Shown here: positions 1 to 8,222 of the stretch, one piece after another
How positions within the stretch are numbered: position 1 is the first letter of the stretch
Layout of the letters: the number at the start of each line of letters is the position of its first letter
Assembly (NCBI RefSeq): GCF_001424385.1
Contig: NZ_LMPO01000001.1
Span: 1 to 59,990, forward strand
Length of the DNA stretch: 59,990 nt
Direction of reading: 5' to 3'
Source: Curtobacterium sp. Leaf183
GTDB taxonomy: Bacteria; Actinomycetota; Actinomycetes; Actinomycetales; Microbacteriaceae
Translations under genes and position numbers: made by a program
Notes under the pieces: generated by a model
What the model was told of the DNA's origin: nothing
Database searches by the model: none
The model's input: only the letters and a program-made list of their open reading frames with translations

Positions 1-130
1 CCACACCACCACCCACACCCGCGGCAACCCCGACACCCGCGGCACCACCAACGCCGACACCCGCCGCCGCACCGGGGCGAGCCGGGCGGGGCGGGTGGCG
101 GGGTCGTGCACCGATGTCATCGGTTCGTGA
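1..130 (+). CDS. possible 3' tail of an unidentified gene (partial)
   Basis: One plus-strand frame is open from the left edge to a TGA at 128-130. Its first two dozen codons all end in C, as expected for a gene in such a genome. The peptide is rich in Thr, Arg, Asp and Asn, and no family is recognisable. It would overlap the end of the convergent glycosyltransferase gene by about 14 bp. Low-complexity ACC/CGC-rich DNA could give the same pattern without coding, so this is weak. Confidence 0.2.
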   Translation, partial: HTTTHTRGNPDTRGTTNADTRRRTGASRAGRVAGSCTDVIGS

Positions 131-2606
131 GCCGGCGCTTCACCTTGGCGGCGACGCTCCGTGGGCCTTCGGTGCGCAGGTAGTGCACCGCGCGTCCGAG
201 GTCGTACCGGACCCCGTAGAGCTTCTGGCGCTCCGGCACGCGCACGCGCATCTCGTGAGCGGTCGGCAGCCCGGCCTGGGCACGGACCGTCTTGTCGGCG
301 GCGCGGATCGGGTTGCGGCAGAACTCGACGAGCGGCTCGAGCACGTTCTGCCAGGTGAAGTCCTGCCGCACGCGGGTGACGTTCTCGAGGTAGGTCGCGC
401 GGGCGTCGTCGTCGAACAGCACCTTCTCGAGCGCGTCGGCGAGGGCCGTCGTGTCGCGCTCGTGCACGACCTCGCCCAGGCGCTCCTCGGCGACGAGCTC
501 GGCGAACGAGTCGCCGCCCGTCGTCACGATCGGCAGACTGGCCCACAGGTAGTCGAGGATGCGCGTGCGGAACGAGAACGTCGTCTCGAGGTGCTCGTAG
601 TGCGTCGAGACACCGGCATCAGCCTCGGCCAGGTAGGCGCCGCGCTCCTCGTACGGGATCCACGACTCGTTGAAGAAGACGTTCTTGCCGGTGAGCCCGA
701 GCTCGGCCGACGCCTGGCGCACCTTCGCGACGATGTCCATCTCGGGCACGTCGGGGTTCGGGTGCTGGACGCCCATGAAGAACAGGCGCACGTCGGGCCG
801 ACGCTCGGCGAGTTCGCCCATCGCACGGACCAGTGTGATCGGGTCGAACCAGTCGTAGATGCCGCCGCCCCAGACGACCAGCTTGTCGTCCACACCGATG
901 CCGGGCACGACGCCCTTGACGACGTTCGTGGTGTGCACGGGCGGGTTCGCCGACAGCCCGAAGGGCACGACGCCGATCAGGCTGCGCAGCTCCGGGTCGC
1001 GCGAGTAGGTGCGCGCGTTGATGCGGCCCGACCCGGCGAGCTGCCCGAGCCAGAACAGGCGCTGCCGCTCGGAGGCGCAGATGAAGTAGTCGCCGAGCTC
1101 GAGCTGGTGGTTCAGCGTGTCCGAGGCGTCGAGGATCTGCCGGTCCCACTGCTCGACGTCGTCGCTGCGCCCCTGTTCGAGCTGCTCGAGGTGCAGTGGG
1201 TCGTAGACGTCGACGACCAGGATCTTCGCCGTCGACTCGAGCACGGGGAACAGCCGGAGTGCGTGACCCTGCACGATGATGACGTCGGCCCAGGCCTCGT
1301 GCTCGACCATCTGCCGCGGGTGGCGGTGCGGGACGGTGACGACGTCGTAGTCCGGGTCGATCTGCGTCGACCGGGTCAGGCTCACGACGCGGACGTCGTG
1401 CTCGCCGGAGAGCTCCTTCGCCATGTTCGTGGCACGGATCGCGGGGCCGGCCATCTTCTCGCCGATCGCGTCGCCGGTGACGATGAGGATGCGGCGACGC
1501 GCGCCGACCTCGAGCACACCGAGCGAGTGCACGATCTTGTCGTAGCCGGCCAGGTAGGACTCGATCGGGTACGCGGGCTCGTCCCGGTTGCCGAACAGGC
1601 GCAGCAGCTCGCGGTCGCTCCGGACGCGGGACGCCTGGATCTGGCGGCGCGACTCGGTCATCGAGGGGAGTTCCTCGACGAAGCGGTCGATGCCGAACAC
1701 GCCGGCCATCGAGGTCTTCGGCACCGGCATCGTCGGCTCGTGGTCGCCACCGGGGCGCCGGATGTCGAGCGCCTCGGAGTCCATGTCGCCACGGCCCACC
1801 GCACGACGGACAGCCAGGGCGAGGGCGCCGGGGAGCGCCGTGCGGAGCTGCTCCTCGCCGAGGTTCTTGTAGAGCGTGAACAGCGCGTTGCGTTCGAGCA
1901 GGTAGGTCTCGCGGAAGTCGCCGAGCTTGTTCATCGAGGCGTGGTGCTTGTGGAACGCCACGGACTTGGGCTGGTACCGGAAGCGCCACCCGAGCAGGTT
2001 GAGCCGCCACCCGAGGTCGACGTCCTCGTAGAACATGAAGTAGCGGTCGTCAAAGCCGTCGAGCTGCTCGAACAGGTCGGCGCGGATGAACATGGCCGCA
2101 CCGGTGCCGAACAGCACGTCGGTCTCGGTCTCCCAGCGACCCGTGTCCGGGGACCCGGCGAAGGGCTTGTAGCCCATGCCGTACCAGGTCATCGCGGCCT
2201 CGGTGAAGTCGACGTTGACGCCCTCCCAGTCGAGGACCTTGCTGGCGACGGCGCCGATGTCGCGCCCGGAGGCGAAGGTGGCCATCGCCTCGCGGATCCA
2301 GCCCGGGTCGGGACGCGCGTCGTTGTTGAGGAAGGCGACGTACTCGCCGGTGGTGTTCGCGACGCCGAGGTTGCACCCACCGGTGAACCCGAGGTTGCCG
2401 CCGGACTCGACGAGGGTGAAGGGGAGGTCGGACGCCTTGAGCCGGCCGACGTGCTCCGGCCCGGAGTCGTTGTCGACGACGATGATCTCGAGCTTGTCCG
2501 CGGGCCAGTCCTGTTCGGTCAGCCCGACGATGCTCGTGAGGGTGTCGTCGGTGCCCTTGTAGTTCACGAGGACGACCGAGACGACCCCCGTCCTGCGCTC
2601 GCTCAC
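117..2606 (-). CDS. two-domain glycosyltransferase (GT2 fused to GT4-like)
   Basis: An 829-residue cytoplasmic protein that probably adds two sugars to a surface glycan. Residues 1-230 are a GT-A GT2 domain of the rhamnosyltransferase type, with an N-terminal VVLVNYKG strand, VVDNDSG, the metal-binding NND near 94-96 and an acidic FYEDVDLGWR segment. From about 370 a GT-B, GT4-like half begins (ILIVTGDAIGEKMAGPAIR), with a late GGIYDWFDP region and a C-terminal nucleotide-sugar-binding segment. The GTG start has an AAAGGG ribosome site 6-7 nt upstream. It is divergent from the CgeB-like gene at 2,756. Domain identity is clear, but donor and acceptor sugars cannot be read from sequence. Confidence 0.85.
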   Translation of the reverse strand: MSERRTGVVSVVLVNYKGTDDTLTSIVGLTEQDWPADKLEIIVVDNDSGPEHVGRLKASDLPFTLVESGGNLGFTGGCNLGVANTTGEYVAFLNNDARPDPGWIREAMATFASGRDIGAVASKVLDWEGVNVDFTEAAMTWYGMGYKPFAGSPDTGRWETETDVLFGTGAAMFIRADLFEQLDGFDDRYFMFYEDVDLGWRLNLLGWRFRYQPKSVAFHKHHASMNKLGDFRETYLLERNALFTLYKNLGEEQLRTALPGALALAVRRAVGRGDMDSEALDIRRPGGDHEPTMPVPKTSMAGVFGIDRFVEELPSMTESRRQIQASRVRSDRELLRLFGNRDEPAYPIESYLAGYDKIVHSLGVLEVGARRRILIVTGDAIGEKMAGPAIRATNMAKELSGEHDVRVVSLTRSTQIDPDYDVVTVPHRHPRQMVEHEAWADVIIVQGHALRLFPVLESTAKILVVDVYDPLHLEQLEQGRSDDVEQWDRQILDASDTLNHQLELGDYFICASERQRLFWLGQLAGSGRINARTYSRDPELRSLIGVVPFGLSANPPVHTTNVVKGVVPGIGVDDKLVVWGGGIYDWFDPITLVRAMGELAERRPDVRLFFMGVQHPNPDVPEMDIVAKVRQASAELGLTGKNVFFNESWIPYEERGAYLAEADAGVSTHYEHLETTFSFRTRILDYLWASLPIVTTGGDSFAELVAEERLGEVVHERDTTALADALEKVLFDDDARATYLENVTRVRQDFTWQNVLEPLVEFCRNPIRAADKTVRAQAGLPTAHEMRVRVPERQKLYGVRYDLGRAVHYLRTEGPRSVAAKVKRRLTNR

Positions 2607-2743
2607 TCGAACCCTTTCGTCTGCGTGATCCGGCCCTGCAGGCCGTCACGACCCGCGCCGTGCGGTGAACACCCTACAAGGCCGACACCGGACGCCAGCG
2701 CCGCCCCACCGCACGGTGCCGACGTCGGGGACGGACGCTGCGG

Positions 2744-2749
2744 CATGAT
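2744..2749 (+). promoter_or_regulatory. -10 box (CATGAT), probable leaderless promoter
   Basis: CATGAT lies 6 nt before the ATG at 2,756, matching the -10/N6/start layout seen at many genes here. Transcription would start at or next to the start codon. No clear -35 is visible. Confidence 0.45.
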
Positions 2750-2755
2750 GGGGCG

Positions 2756-4036
2756 ATGCCCGATCCTCTCTCCCCCGCGGACGACCAGGCCGCCCTCTAC
2801 CGATCCATCGCCGCCGGCGACCACCGACACGGCGAACTGGGCACCGTCGCCTTCGCCGTCTCGACCGACGACGTCGACGCCGGCGCCGGTGACGTCTACG
2901 TCGCCCTCGGACTCGCCAAGTACCTCGAACGGCTCGGCTGGGGGGTGCAGCTGTGGCCGATCGACCGGTGGGACACCCACGTCCCGGACGACGTCGACGT
3001 CGTCGTGTCGATGATCGAGTCGTTCGTCCCCGGTCTCCTGCCCCGGCACACCGCTCTGGTCGGCTGGGTGCGCAACTGGACCGACGTCTGGGCGGAGCTG
3101 CCCTACCTGGACGAGTTCGACGCCGTCTGGACCTCGTCGACCGCGGCCAGGGACCGCATCGCCGAGCGGTACGACGGCGCCGTGCACCTGCTCCCGATCG
3201 GCGTCGACCCCGAGCTCTTCAGCGGGGACGACCAGGGGTCCTCGCCCATCGACGTCGTGACGACGGTCAACTTCTGGGGTGCGGAACGCCTCGGCACGAG
3301 CGCGCTCGACGAACTCGCCGAGCAGCGCGACGTCGTCTGGTACGGCGCGAACCAGGAGCACCTGGTGCGCTCGGACCGCATCGACCACCGCGGGCACGCG
3401 TCCTTCTTCGACCTGCCCGCCGTGTACGCCGCCGCGCGTGTCGTCGTCGACGACGTGATCCCGCCGGCCCGTGCCTACGCCACGCACAACTCCCGACTGT
3501 TCGAGGGCCTCGCATCCGGGTCCCTCGTCGTGACGAACTGCGCCGAGGGCCTCGAGGAGCTCGGGCTCGGCGACCTCCCCACGTACCACGACGGCCCGTC
3601 CCTCGTGCTCGCCGCTGCCGACACGGACGCTGCCCTGGTGGAGCGGCTGCGCGCGGTCGTGCTCGAGCGGCACACCTACGCCTCGCGCGCCGCCTCGGCC
3701 GACGCCGACCTGCGGCAGGCGGTGGCGCGACGCCGCGGCCTCCCGGGGCCGGACCGCGGACCGTTCCTGATCTGGGCGGCGCACATGCGCGAGCGACTAC
3801 GTCAGACCGAACAGGAACGCGACGTCCACCTCGCCGGTGTGCACGACATCAACGAGCGGCTCGTCGCATCCATTGCCGACGCGCAGCGGAACGCCGCAGA
3901 GACCGCCGCCGCCCGAGCCGAGGCCGACGCACTGCGGGCCGAACGCGACCGCCTGGCCGTCCGGCTCGACCAGGTCACCCGCAGCCGCACCTACCGGCTC
4001 GCCGAACGCGTCGCAAAGGCCATGCACCGGCGCTGA
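2756..4036 (+). CDS. CgeB-like glycosyltransferase with C-terminal coiled coil
   Basis: A 426-residue GT-B type protein without a signal peptide. The core resembles the CgeB / glycosyl-transferases-group-1 fold: a sugar-nucleotide region around HNSRLFEGLASGSLVVTN (about 240-260) and an earlier LPIGVDPELF segment. After about residue 350 the chain becomes a Glu/Arg/Ala-rich heptad region (EAD-ALRAERDRLAVRL), then an RSRTYRLAERV tail of a kind often seen at the end of surface-polysaccharide glycosyltransferases. It is transcribed alone, divergent from the two-domain transferase and convergent with the wall-repeat protein across a strong terminator. Substrate unknown. Confidence 0.75.
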   Translation: MPDPLSPADDQAALYRSIAAGDHRHGELGTVAFAVSTDDVDAGAGDVYVALGLAKYLERLGWGVQLWPIDRWDTHVPDDVDVVVSMIESFVPGLLPRHTALVGWVRNWTDVWAELPYLDEFDAVWTSSTAARDRIAERYDGAVHLLPIGVDPELFSGDDQGSSPIDVVTTVNFWGAERLGTSALDELAEQRDVVWYGANQEHLVRSDRIDHRGHASFFDLPAVYAAARVVVDDVIPPARAYATHNSRLFEGLASGSLVVTNCAEGLEELGLGDLPTYHDGPSLVLAAADTDAALVERLRAVVLERHTYASRAASADADLRQAVARRRGLPGPDRGPFLIWAAHMRERLRQTEQERDVHLAGVHDINERLVASIADAQRNAAETAAARAEADALRAERDRLAVRLDQVTRSRTYRLAERVAKAMHRR

Positions 4037-4056
4037 CCGGGCCACGCCGAGCCGGA

Positions 4057-4098
4057 CACGACGAAGGGGCACCGCCGCGGCGGTGCCCCTTCGTCGTG
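4057..4098. terminator. bidirectional terminator, perfect 21-bp inverted repeat
   Basis: Arms 4057-4077 and 4078-4098 are exact reverse complements (left arm CACGACGAAGGGGCACCGCCG), with no spacer between them. The hairpin sits between two convergent stop codons, so it can serve both transcripts. Confidence 0.85.
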
Positions 4099-4104
4099 TG
4101 CGGC

Positions 4105-6555
4105 CTACTTGACGGTGACCGTCGAGCAGACCTGGACGTTCGAGCCGGCGCCGGTGTTGATGGCCCAGGTGCAGACCTGGTGCGTCCCGGCCGTGAACCC
4201 GGTGAGGGTCTGGCTGAACTGGTGGGCAGCCCCGTACGCCGTGCCGAAGGCCGTCGCGAGCGAGGCCTTCGTGCCGTTCGCCTGGATGCTCGATCGCCCG
4301 ATGTCGTCGACGTAGGTGTCGATCCGCACCGGAGCGGTCGTGTCCGGGTCGACGGCCCACCCGCGCATCGTGATCGACCCCGCGGTCCGCGACGACGCCT
4401 CGTCGATGTTGAGGCTCGGCGATCCCGACAGCATCGAGACGTTCTGGCAGGACGTCCCGTCCTTCCCACCACCGGCGTTCTTCGCCGTGATGCAGACCGT
4501 GTGCTGCCCGGGCCCGACGTTCGGCAGCGTGGCCGTGAAGCCGTGCGCGGAGCCGTACCCGGGGTACCGCGACGCGGCCGCGGCACTGTCCGCCTTGGCG
4601 ACCGTCGAGCCTGCCGCGGTGCCGTCGACGGTGAAGGAGACCGCCACCGGGGTGACCACGTCCGGGTCCACGGCGAACCCGCTGACGCTCAGGGTCCCGA
4701 TCGCCGTCGCCTTCGCCTGCTCGATCGTCACGACCGGGTCACCGGTCGGCTGTGCCACGGTCATGCACTGCCAGGTCGCACCGTTCCCGCCCACGGCGTC
4801 GAGCGCGGCCAGGCACAGCTCGTGGGGCACCGAGGGCGTGAGCCCCGACACGCTCATGCTGAACTGGTGGTTCGCGCCGTACCCGGGGAACGCGGTCGCG
4901 AGCGACGCCTTCGGCATGTCCGCCTTGCGGCCCTTCACGCGGGTACCGTCGACGTACGCGTCGACGCGGACGGACGCCGCGGTGTCCGGGTCGATGGACC
5001 ACCCGCGGATGGTCATCGTGCCGGGCGACTTCGAGACCGCCTGGTCGACGTTGAGGTTCGGGGACCCCGTCTGCCGGGTGAACGACTGGCAACCGAGCGT
5101 CGCGTCCGACCCGCTGCCCGCGGCGTTCGTCGCGACGACGCAGAGCTGGTGGCTCCCCGGAGCGACGCCGGTGATCGTGCCCGAGTACTGGTGGGCGTCA
5201 CCGAACCCCGGCTTCGCGGCGTTCAGCCCGGTCTTGGTCGCGTTCGCCGTCCACGTCGCCTTCGTGACGCCGTCGATCTGCACCCGCACCGTGACGGCTG
5301 CGGTGGTGTCCGGGTCGATCGCCCAGCCCCGCACGCTGACGGTGTCGATCGCGTTGCTCACCTGGTCGATCACGCCGACCGGGTTGCCGCCCTCGATCGT
5401 GAAGTCCGCACACTGGAACTGCGCGTTCGACCCGGCCCCGGCGTTGATCCCCCACGCACACACCTGGTGCGACCCGGCGCTCAGCCCCGTGAGCGTGGCG
5501 GAGAACCCGTGCCGGGTGTTGTTCGCCCCGAGGGTGTTCGCCAGCGACGACGTCGCGACGTCGGCCATCGTGCTCGCCGCGCCCTTGCCGTCGACGTAGA
5601 AGTCGGTGCGGATCGGGTCGGTGGTGTCCGGGTCGACGGCCCAGCCCGTGACGACGGCCTGCCGGTACCCGGTGCTGACACCGGTGATCGCACCGTTCGG
5701 CGCGTTCCCCCCGGTCGTCGAGCCGAACCAGTCGGTGTACATGCGCCAGAAGTTCCGGTTGCCGTACGCCGAGCAGCCGTCACCGGTGCCGTACAGGTTG
5801 TTCATCGCGGCCTGGTTCGGCACGTACGGCGTGTAGATGTACAGCGCGGCGGTGGCCTGGTTCTGGATGTAGACCTGCTTCGTGCCGCACGACGCGCTCG
5901 GGTTGTAGAGGATCGTGTTCGTGCGACCCGCCTGGTAGCCCCACGAGTTCGGCGACGCCTTGTAGCGCTGGAACTGCAGGCCGGCCGCGTAGACCTGGGC
6001 GAAGAAGCCGTTGTATGCCGGGTCGCACGGTGCCGTGTCCGGGCAGGCGAAGCCCGTGGCGTGGGTGTACTTGTACGAGCTCGGGGCGCTCGAGGTGATG
6101 AGCCCCTGCTCCTTCTCGAGCAGCACGAGCAGCACCTTCTGGCTGATGTTGCACGCGCGGGCGACGCCGTCGATGATCTGCGCCCCCGTCATCGTCCCGC
6201 CGCCGATGGCGCTGCACCGGCCGGCGACGGCACCGATGGCGCGGGTGTTCTGCGTGTAGTTCCGCAGGCACGCGGGCCCCGAGCCGGACCGGCAGGTCGG
6301 GACCTTCTGGTCGAGGAAGTACTGCACCTGCGCGGCGGTCAACGCGTTCGCGTTGTAGAAGTTCGCGTCGCTGATGATGTTGCCAGGATCGAAGCCGCTC
6401 GCGGTCGCCGCACCGGCGGGCTGGTCGTCGGTGACCACGGTGAACGCGCTGAGCGCCGCGGCGACGGCCACGACCGCCGTCAGCATCGCGATCCAGGCGC
6501 GCGGCCGACGGCGCGTGGTGGGTGCCGTCGGGCGGATGTCGGACGGGACGTTCAC
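4105..6555 (-). CDS. exported cell-surface protein with five wall-type repeats
   Basis: An 816-residue exported protein. The GTG at 6,555 overlaps the stop of the upstream lipoprotein gene by 4 bp, which supports this start over longer open frames. A basic N-terminus and hydrophobic stretch (about 20-42) form a signal anchor or signal peptide ending near AGAATA. Residues 53-285 are a Cys- and Tyr-rich domain with an ISQKVLLVLLEKEQG helix, suggestive of a lysozyme-like fold (inference). From about 290 to the end there are five repeats of roughly 95-105 residues, each with a GW(A/S)xDPDT motif, an H(Q/G)(F/Y)S strand and a late (H)xxCxxAxNxG segment. It probably acts in the cell wall; the ligand is unknown. 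The same repeat occurs in the GH6 protein at 29,669. Confidence 0.8.
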   Translation of the reverse strand: MNVPSDIRPTAPTTRRRPRAWIAMLTAVVAVAAALSAFTVVTDDQPAGAATASGFDPGNIISDANFYNANALTAAQVQYFLDQKVPTCRSGSGPACLRNYTQNTRAIGAVAGRCSAIGGGTMTGAQIIDGVARACNISQKVLLVLLEKEQGLITSSAPSSYKYTHATGFACPDTAPCDPAYNGFFAQVYAAGLQFQRYKASPNSWGYQAGRTNTILYNPSASCGTKQVYIQNQATAALYIYTPYVPNQAAMNNLYGTGDGCSAYGNRNFWRMYTDWFGSTTGGNAPNGAITGVSTGYRQAVVTGWAVDPDTTDPIRTDFYVDGKGAASTMADVATSSLANTLGANNTRHGFSATLTGLSAGSHQVCAWGINAGAGSNAQFQCADFTIEGGNPVGVIDQVSNAIDTVSVRGWAIDPDTTAAVTVRVQIDGVTKATWTANATKTGLNAAKPGFGDAHQYSGTITGVAPGSHQLCVVATNAAGSGSDATLGCQSFTRQTGSPNLNVDQAVSKSPGTMTIRGWSIDPDTAASVRVDAYVDGTRVKGRKADMPKASLATAFPGYGANHQFSMSVSGLTPSVPHELCLAALDAVGGNGATWQCMTVAQPTGDPVVTIEQAKATAIGTLSVSGFAVDPDVVTPVAVSFTVDGTAAGSTVAKADSAAAASRYPGYGSAHGFTATLPNVGPGQHTVCITAKNAGGGKDGTSCQNVSMLSGSPSLNIDEASSRTAGSITMRGWAVDPDTTAPVRIDTYVDDIGRSSIQANGTKASLATAFGTAYGAAHQFSQTLTGFTAGTHQVCTWAINTGAGSNVQVCSTVTVK

Positions 6556-7130
6556 GGGATCTCCACAGTCGTCGTGGTCGAGGTGACGGACTTGCCGCCG
6601 AGGGCGTAGCGGAGCGCCACGGTCCAGGTGCCGGTGCCCAGCTGGGTGCGCGGGAACGCGACCTGCGCGCAGTTGACGCTCGTGTTCGCGACGGACGTGT
6701 CGCTCTGCTGCGTCCGGGTGGTGCCGCCCATGGTGGCGGTGAACGTGCAGGTGCCCCCGGTGTCGGTCGCGCCGCTGACGATGCCGGACGCCTGCAGGGT
6801 CTGCGATCCCGTGTCCCACCCGGCGTACGTCACCAGGGCGGTGGCCGGGAAGTCCGACGGCGGCGCCTCGGACGGGTCGTCGGCGGGCGTCTCGCTCGGG
6901 ATCGGCACGGTGGTGTCGCCGCCGTCCCCTCCCGACGCGCCGGGTCCGGTCGACGCCGGTGCCGACGGTGCGGCCGTCGTCGACGCCGACGCCGAGGCGC
7001 TGGCGGACGCGCTCCGGGTCGGGGACGCGGTGGGACGGTCGCCGCCGTCGCCCGACGAACAGGCGGTGAGCACGAGGACCACCACGGTGCCCAGACCGAG
7101 GAGGGAAGAGGTTGCTGCAGTGCGACGCAC
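6552..7130 (-). CDS. lipoprotein, co-transcribed with the wall-repeat protein
   Basis: A 192-residue predicted lipoprotein. The GTG at 7,130 gives a compact signal peptide: VRRTAATSS, a hydrophobic core, then the lipobox LTAC with the lipidated Cys at 24. A Ser/Ala/Thr/Pro-rich linker follows (about 25-85), typical of a spacer through the wall. The C-terminal 100 residues form a small beta-rich domain with two Cys that may pair (in GGTCTF and SVNCAQV). An alternative ATG at 7,190 would add 20 residues. Its stop overlaps the next gene's GTG (GTGA), so the two are translationally coupled and probably work together at the surface. No enzymatic motif seen. Confidence 0.75.
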   Translation of the reverse strand: MRRTAATSSLLGLGTVVVLVLTACSSGDGGDRPTASPTRSASASASASASTTAAPSAPASTGPGASGGDGGDTTVPIPSETPADDPSEAPPSDFPATALVTYAGWDTGSQTLQASGIVSGATDTGGTCTFTATMGGTTRTQQSDTSVANTSVNCAQVAFPRTQLGTGTWTVALRYALGGKSVTSTTTTVEIP

Positions 7131-7316
7131 GGGTGCCGTTCTTGGTGAGGAGCGGTGGACACAGGGCTTCGGGTGTGACCAGTGTGACAAGAGAGAACGC
7201 CAGAGGGAAGACGGAAACCGTCCCGGACCGGGTTTGGCCCCCGCACCGGGGGCACGGCTCGTCCGGGTGACGCACGGCTACACTGTCCAGGTCCTGCCCC
7301 CGGAACGAAGAGTGTG
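7131..7316. other. divergent intergenic region
   Basis: It separates the lipoprotein gene (minus) from the ABC exporter operon (plus). It contains a GC-rich hairpin around 7236-7252 (GCCCC/GGGGC arms) and the plus-strand -10 box at 7279. I see no minus-strand promoter I would defend. Confidence 0.4.
7279..7284 (+). promoter_or_regulatory. -10 box (TACACT) for the exporter operon
   Basis: TACACT fits the actinobacterial TANNNT consensus and lies about 32 nt before the ATG of the permease gene, leaving a short untranslated leader. Confidence 0.5.
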
Positions 7317-8219
7317 ATGGTCGACAACAACCGCATGCAGCAGCTCGCGGCGGAGCCCCTCGTCGTGGTCGGTGCCCCGTCGAGCGCGATCCGTGGCACC
7401 TGGCGTGAACTGCGCGACGTGTTCCACCAGCGCGAGATGCTCGGCATGCTGATCCGCCGTGACCTCAAGGCCCGGTACAAGGACTCCGCACTCGGGTTCG
7501 TGTGGACGCTCGTGCGCCCGCTCACCCAGCTCCTCATCTACTACTTCGTCATGGGGCAGATCCTCATGGCCGCGAAGGGCATCGACAACTTCGCGATCTA
7601 CGTCTTCACCGGGCTGACCGCGTACACGCTCTTCAGCGAGATCGTCGCCGGCTCCACCGGCTCGATCGTCGGCAACAGCGGCCTGATCAAGAAGGTCTAC
7701 GTCCCGCGCGAGGTCTTCCCGCTCGCCAGCGTCGGCGCCGCCCTGGTCAACTACGCGATCCAGTTCGCGATCCTCATCGTGGCCACCGCGGTGCTCGGGA
7801 AGTTCCCGTGGCACGGCGGCTTGGTCTACCTGATCCCGTCGCTGCTCGTGATCCTGGTGTACGGCTCGGCGATCGGGCTGGTCCTCTCCGCGCTCAACGT
7901 CTACCTGCGCGACGTCCAGTTCGTCATCGACGTCGGCCTGATGGTGCTGCTCTGGGGATCCCCGATCGTCTACTCGTACTCGATGGTCGTCGACCGCCTC
8001 AACGTGGGCTGGCTGCTGGCGATCTACACGAACAACCCGCTGACGCTGTCCGTGCTCGGCCTGCAGAACGCCATCTGGTTGCACAAGCCGGGCATCGTCG
8101 ACTACCCGGACCACCTGATGCTGCGCCTGCTCATCGCGTTCGTCATCGGGGTGTTCTGCCTCATCGGGGCGCAGCGCGTGTTCTCGCGACTGCAGGGCAA
8201 CTTCGCGCAGGAGCTCTAG
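7317..8219 (+). CDS. wzm: polysaccharide ABC exporter, permease (Wzm/TagG type)
   Basis: A 300-residue ABC-2 type permease of the Wzm/TagG/RfbD class, which forms the membrane channel exporting lipid-linked O-antigen- or teichoic-type glycans. After a cytoplasmic N-terminus with the family-typical LIRRDLKARYKDSALGFVW (about 48-66), six hydrophobic segments follow, with a conserved VYVPREVFPL coupling loop after the second. Length is usual for the family. ATG at 7,317 is preferred; a GTG directly before it (7,314) is possible. The ATPase gene follows after 3 bp. With no wzy/wzx-like genes seen, this pair is the likely exporter for the glycan made here. Confidence 0.92.
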   Translation: MVDNNRMQQLAAEPLVVVGAPSSAIRGTWRELRDVFHQREMLGMLIRRDLKARYKDSALGFVWTLVRPLTQLLIYYFVMGQILMAAKGIDNFAIYVFTGLTAYTLFSEIVAGSTGSIVGNSGLIKKVYVPREVFPLASVGAALVNYAIQFAILIVATAVLGKFPWHGGLVYLIPSLLVILVYGSAIGLVLSALNVYLRDVQFVIDVGLMVLLWGSPIVYSYSMVVDRLNVGWLLAIYTNNPLTLSVLGLQNAIWLHKPGIVDYPDHLMLRLLIAFVIGVFCLIGAQRVFSRLQGNFAQEL

Positions 8220-8222
8220 ACC

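Noticed and set aside
114..3014. Long plus-strand open frame opposite the two-domain glycosyltransferase
   Set aside because: Its Arg/Val/Asp/Glu/Gly-rich translation is the antisense shadow of a real gene, a common artefact at this GC content. The minus-strand frame has clear GT2 and GT4-like motifs.
6556..7275. Upstream extension of the wall-repeat protein to an ATG at 7,275
   Set aside because: The extension runs out of frame through the lipoprotein gene; the GTG at 6,555 overlapping that gene's stop, directly before the signal sequence, is far more likely.
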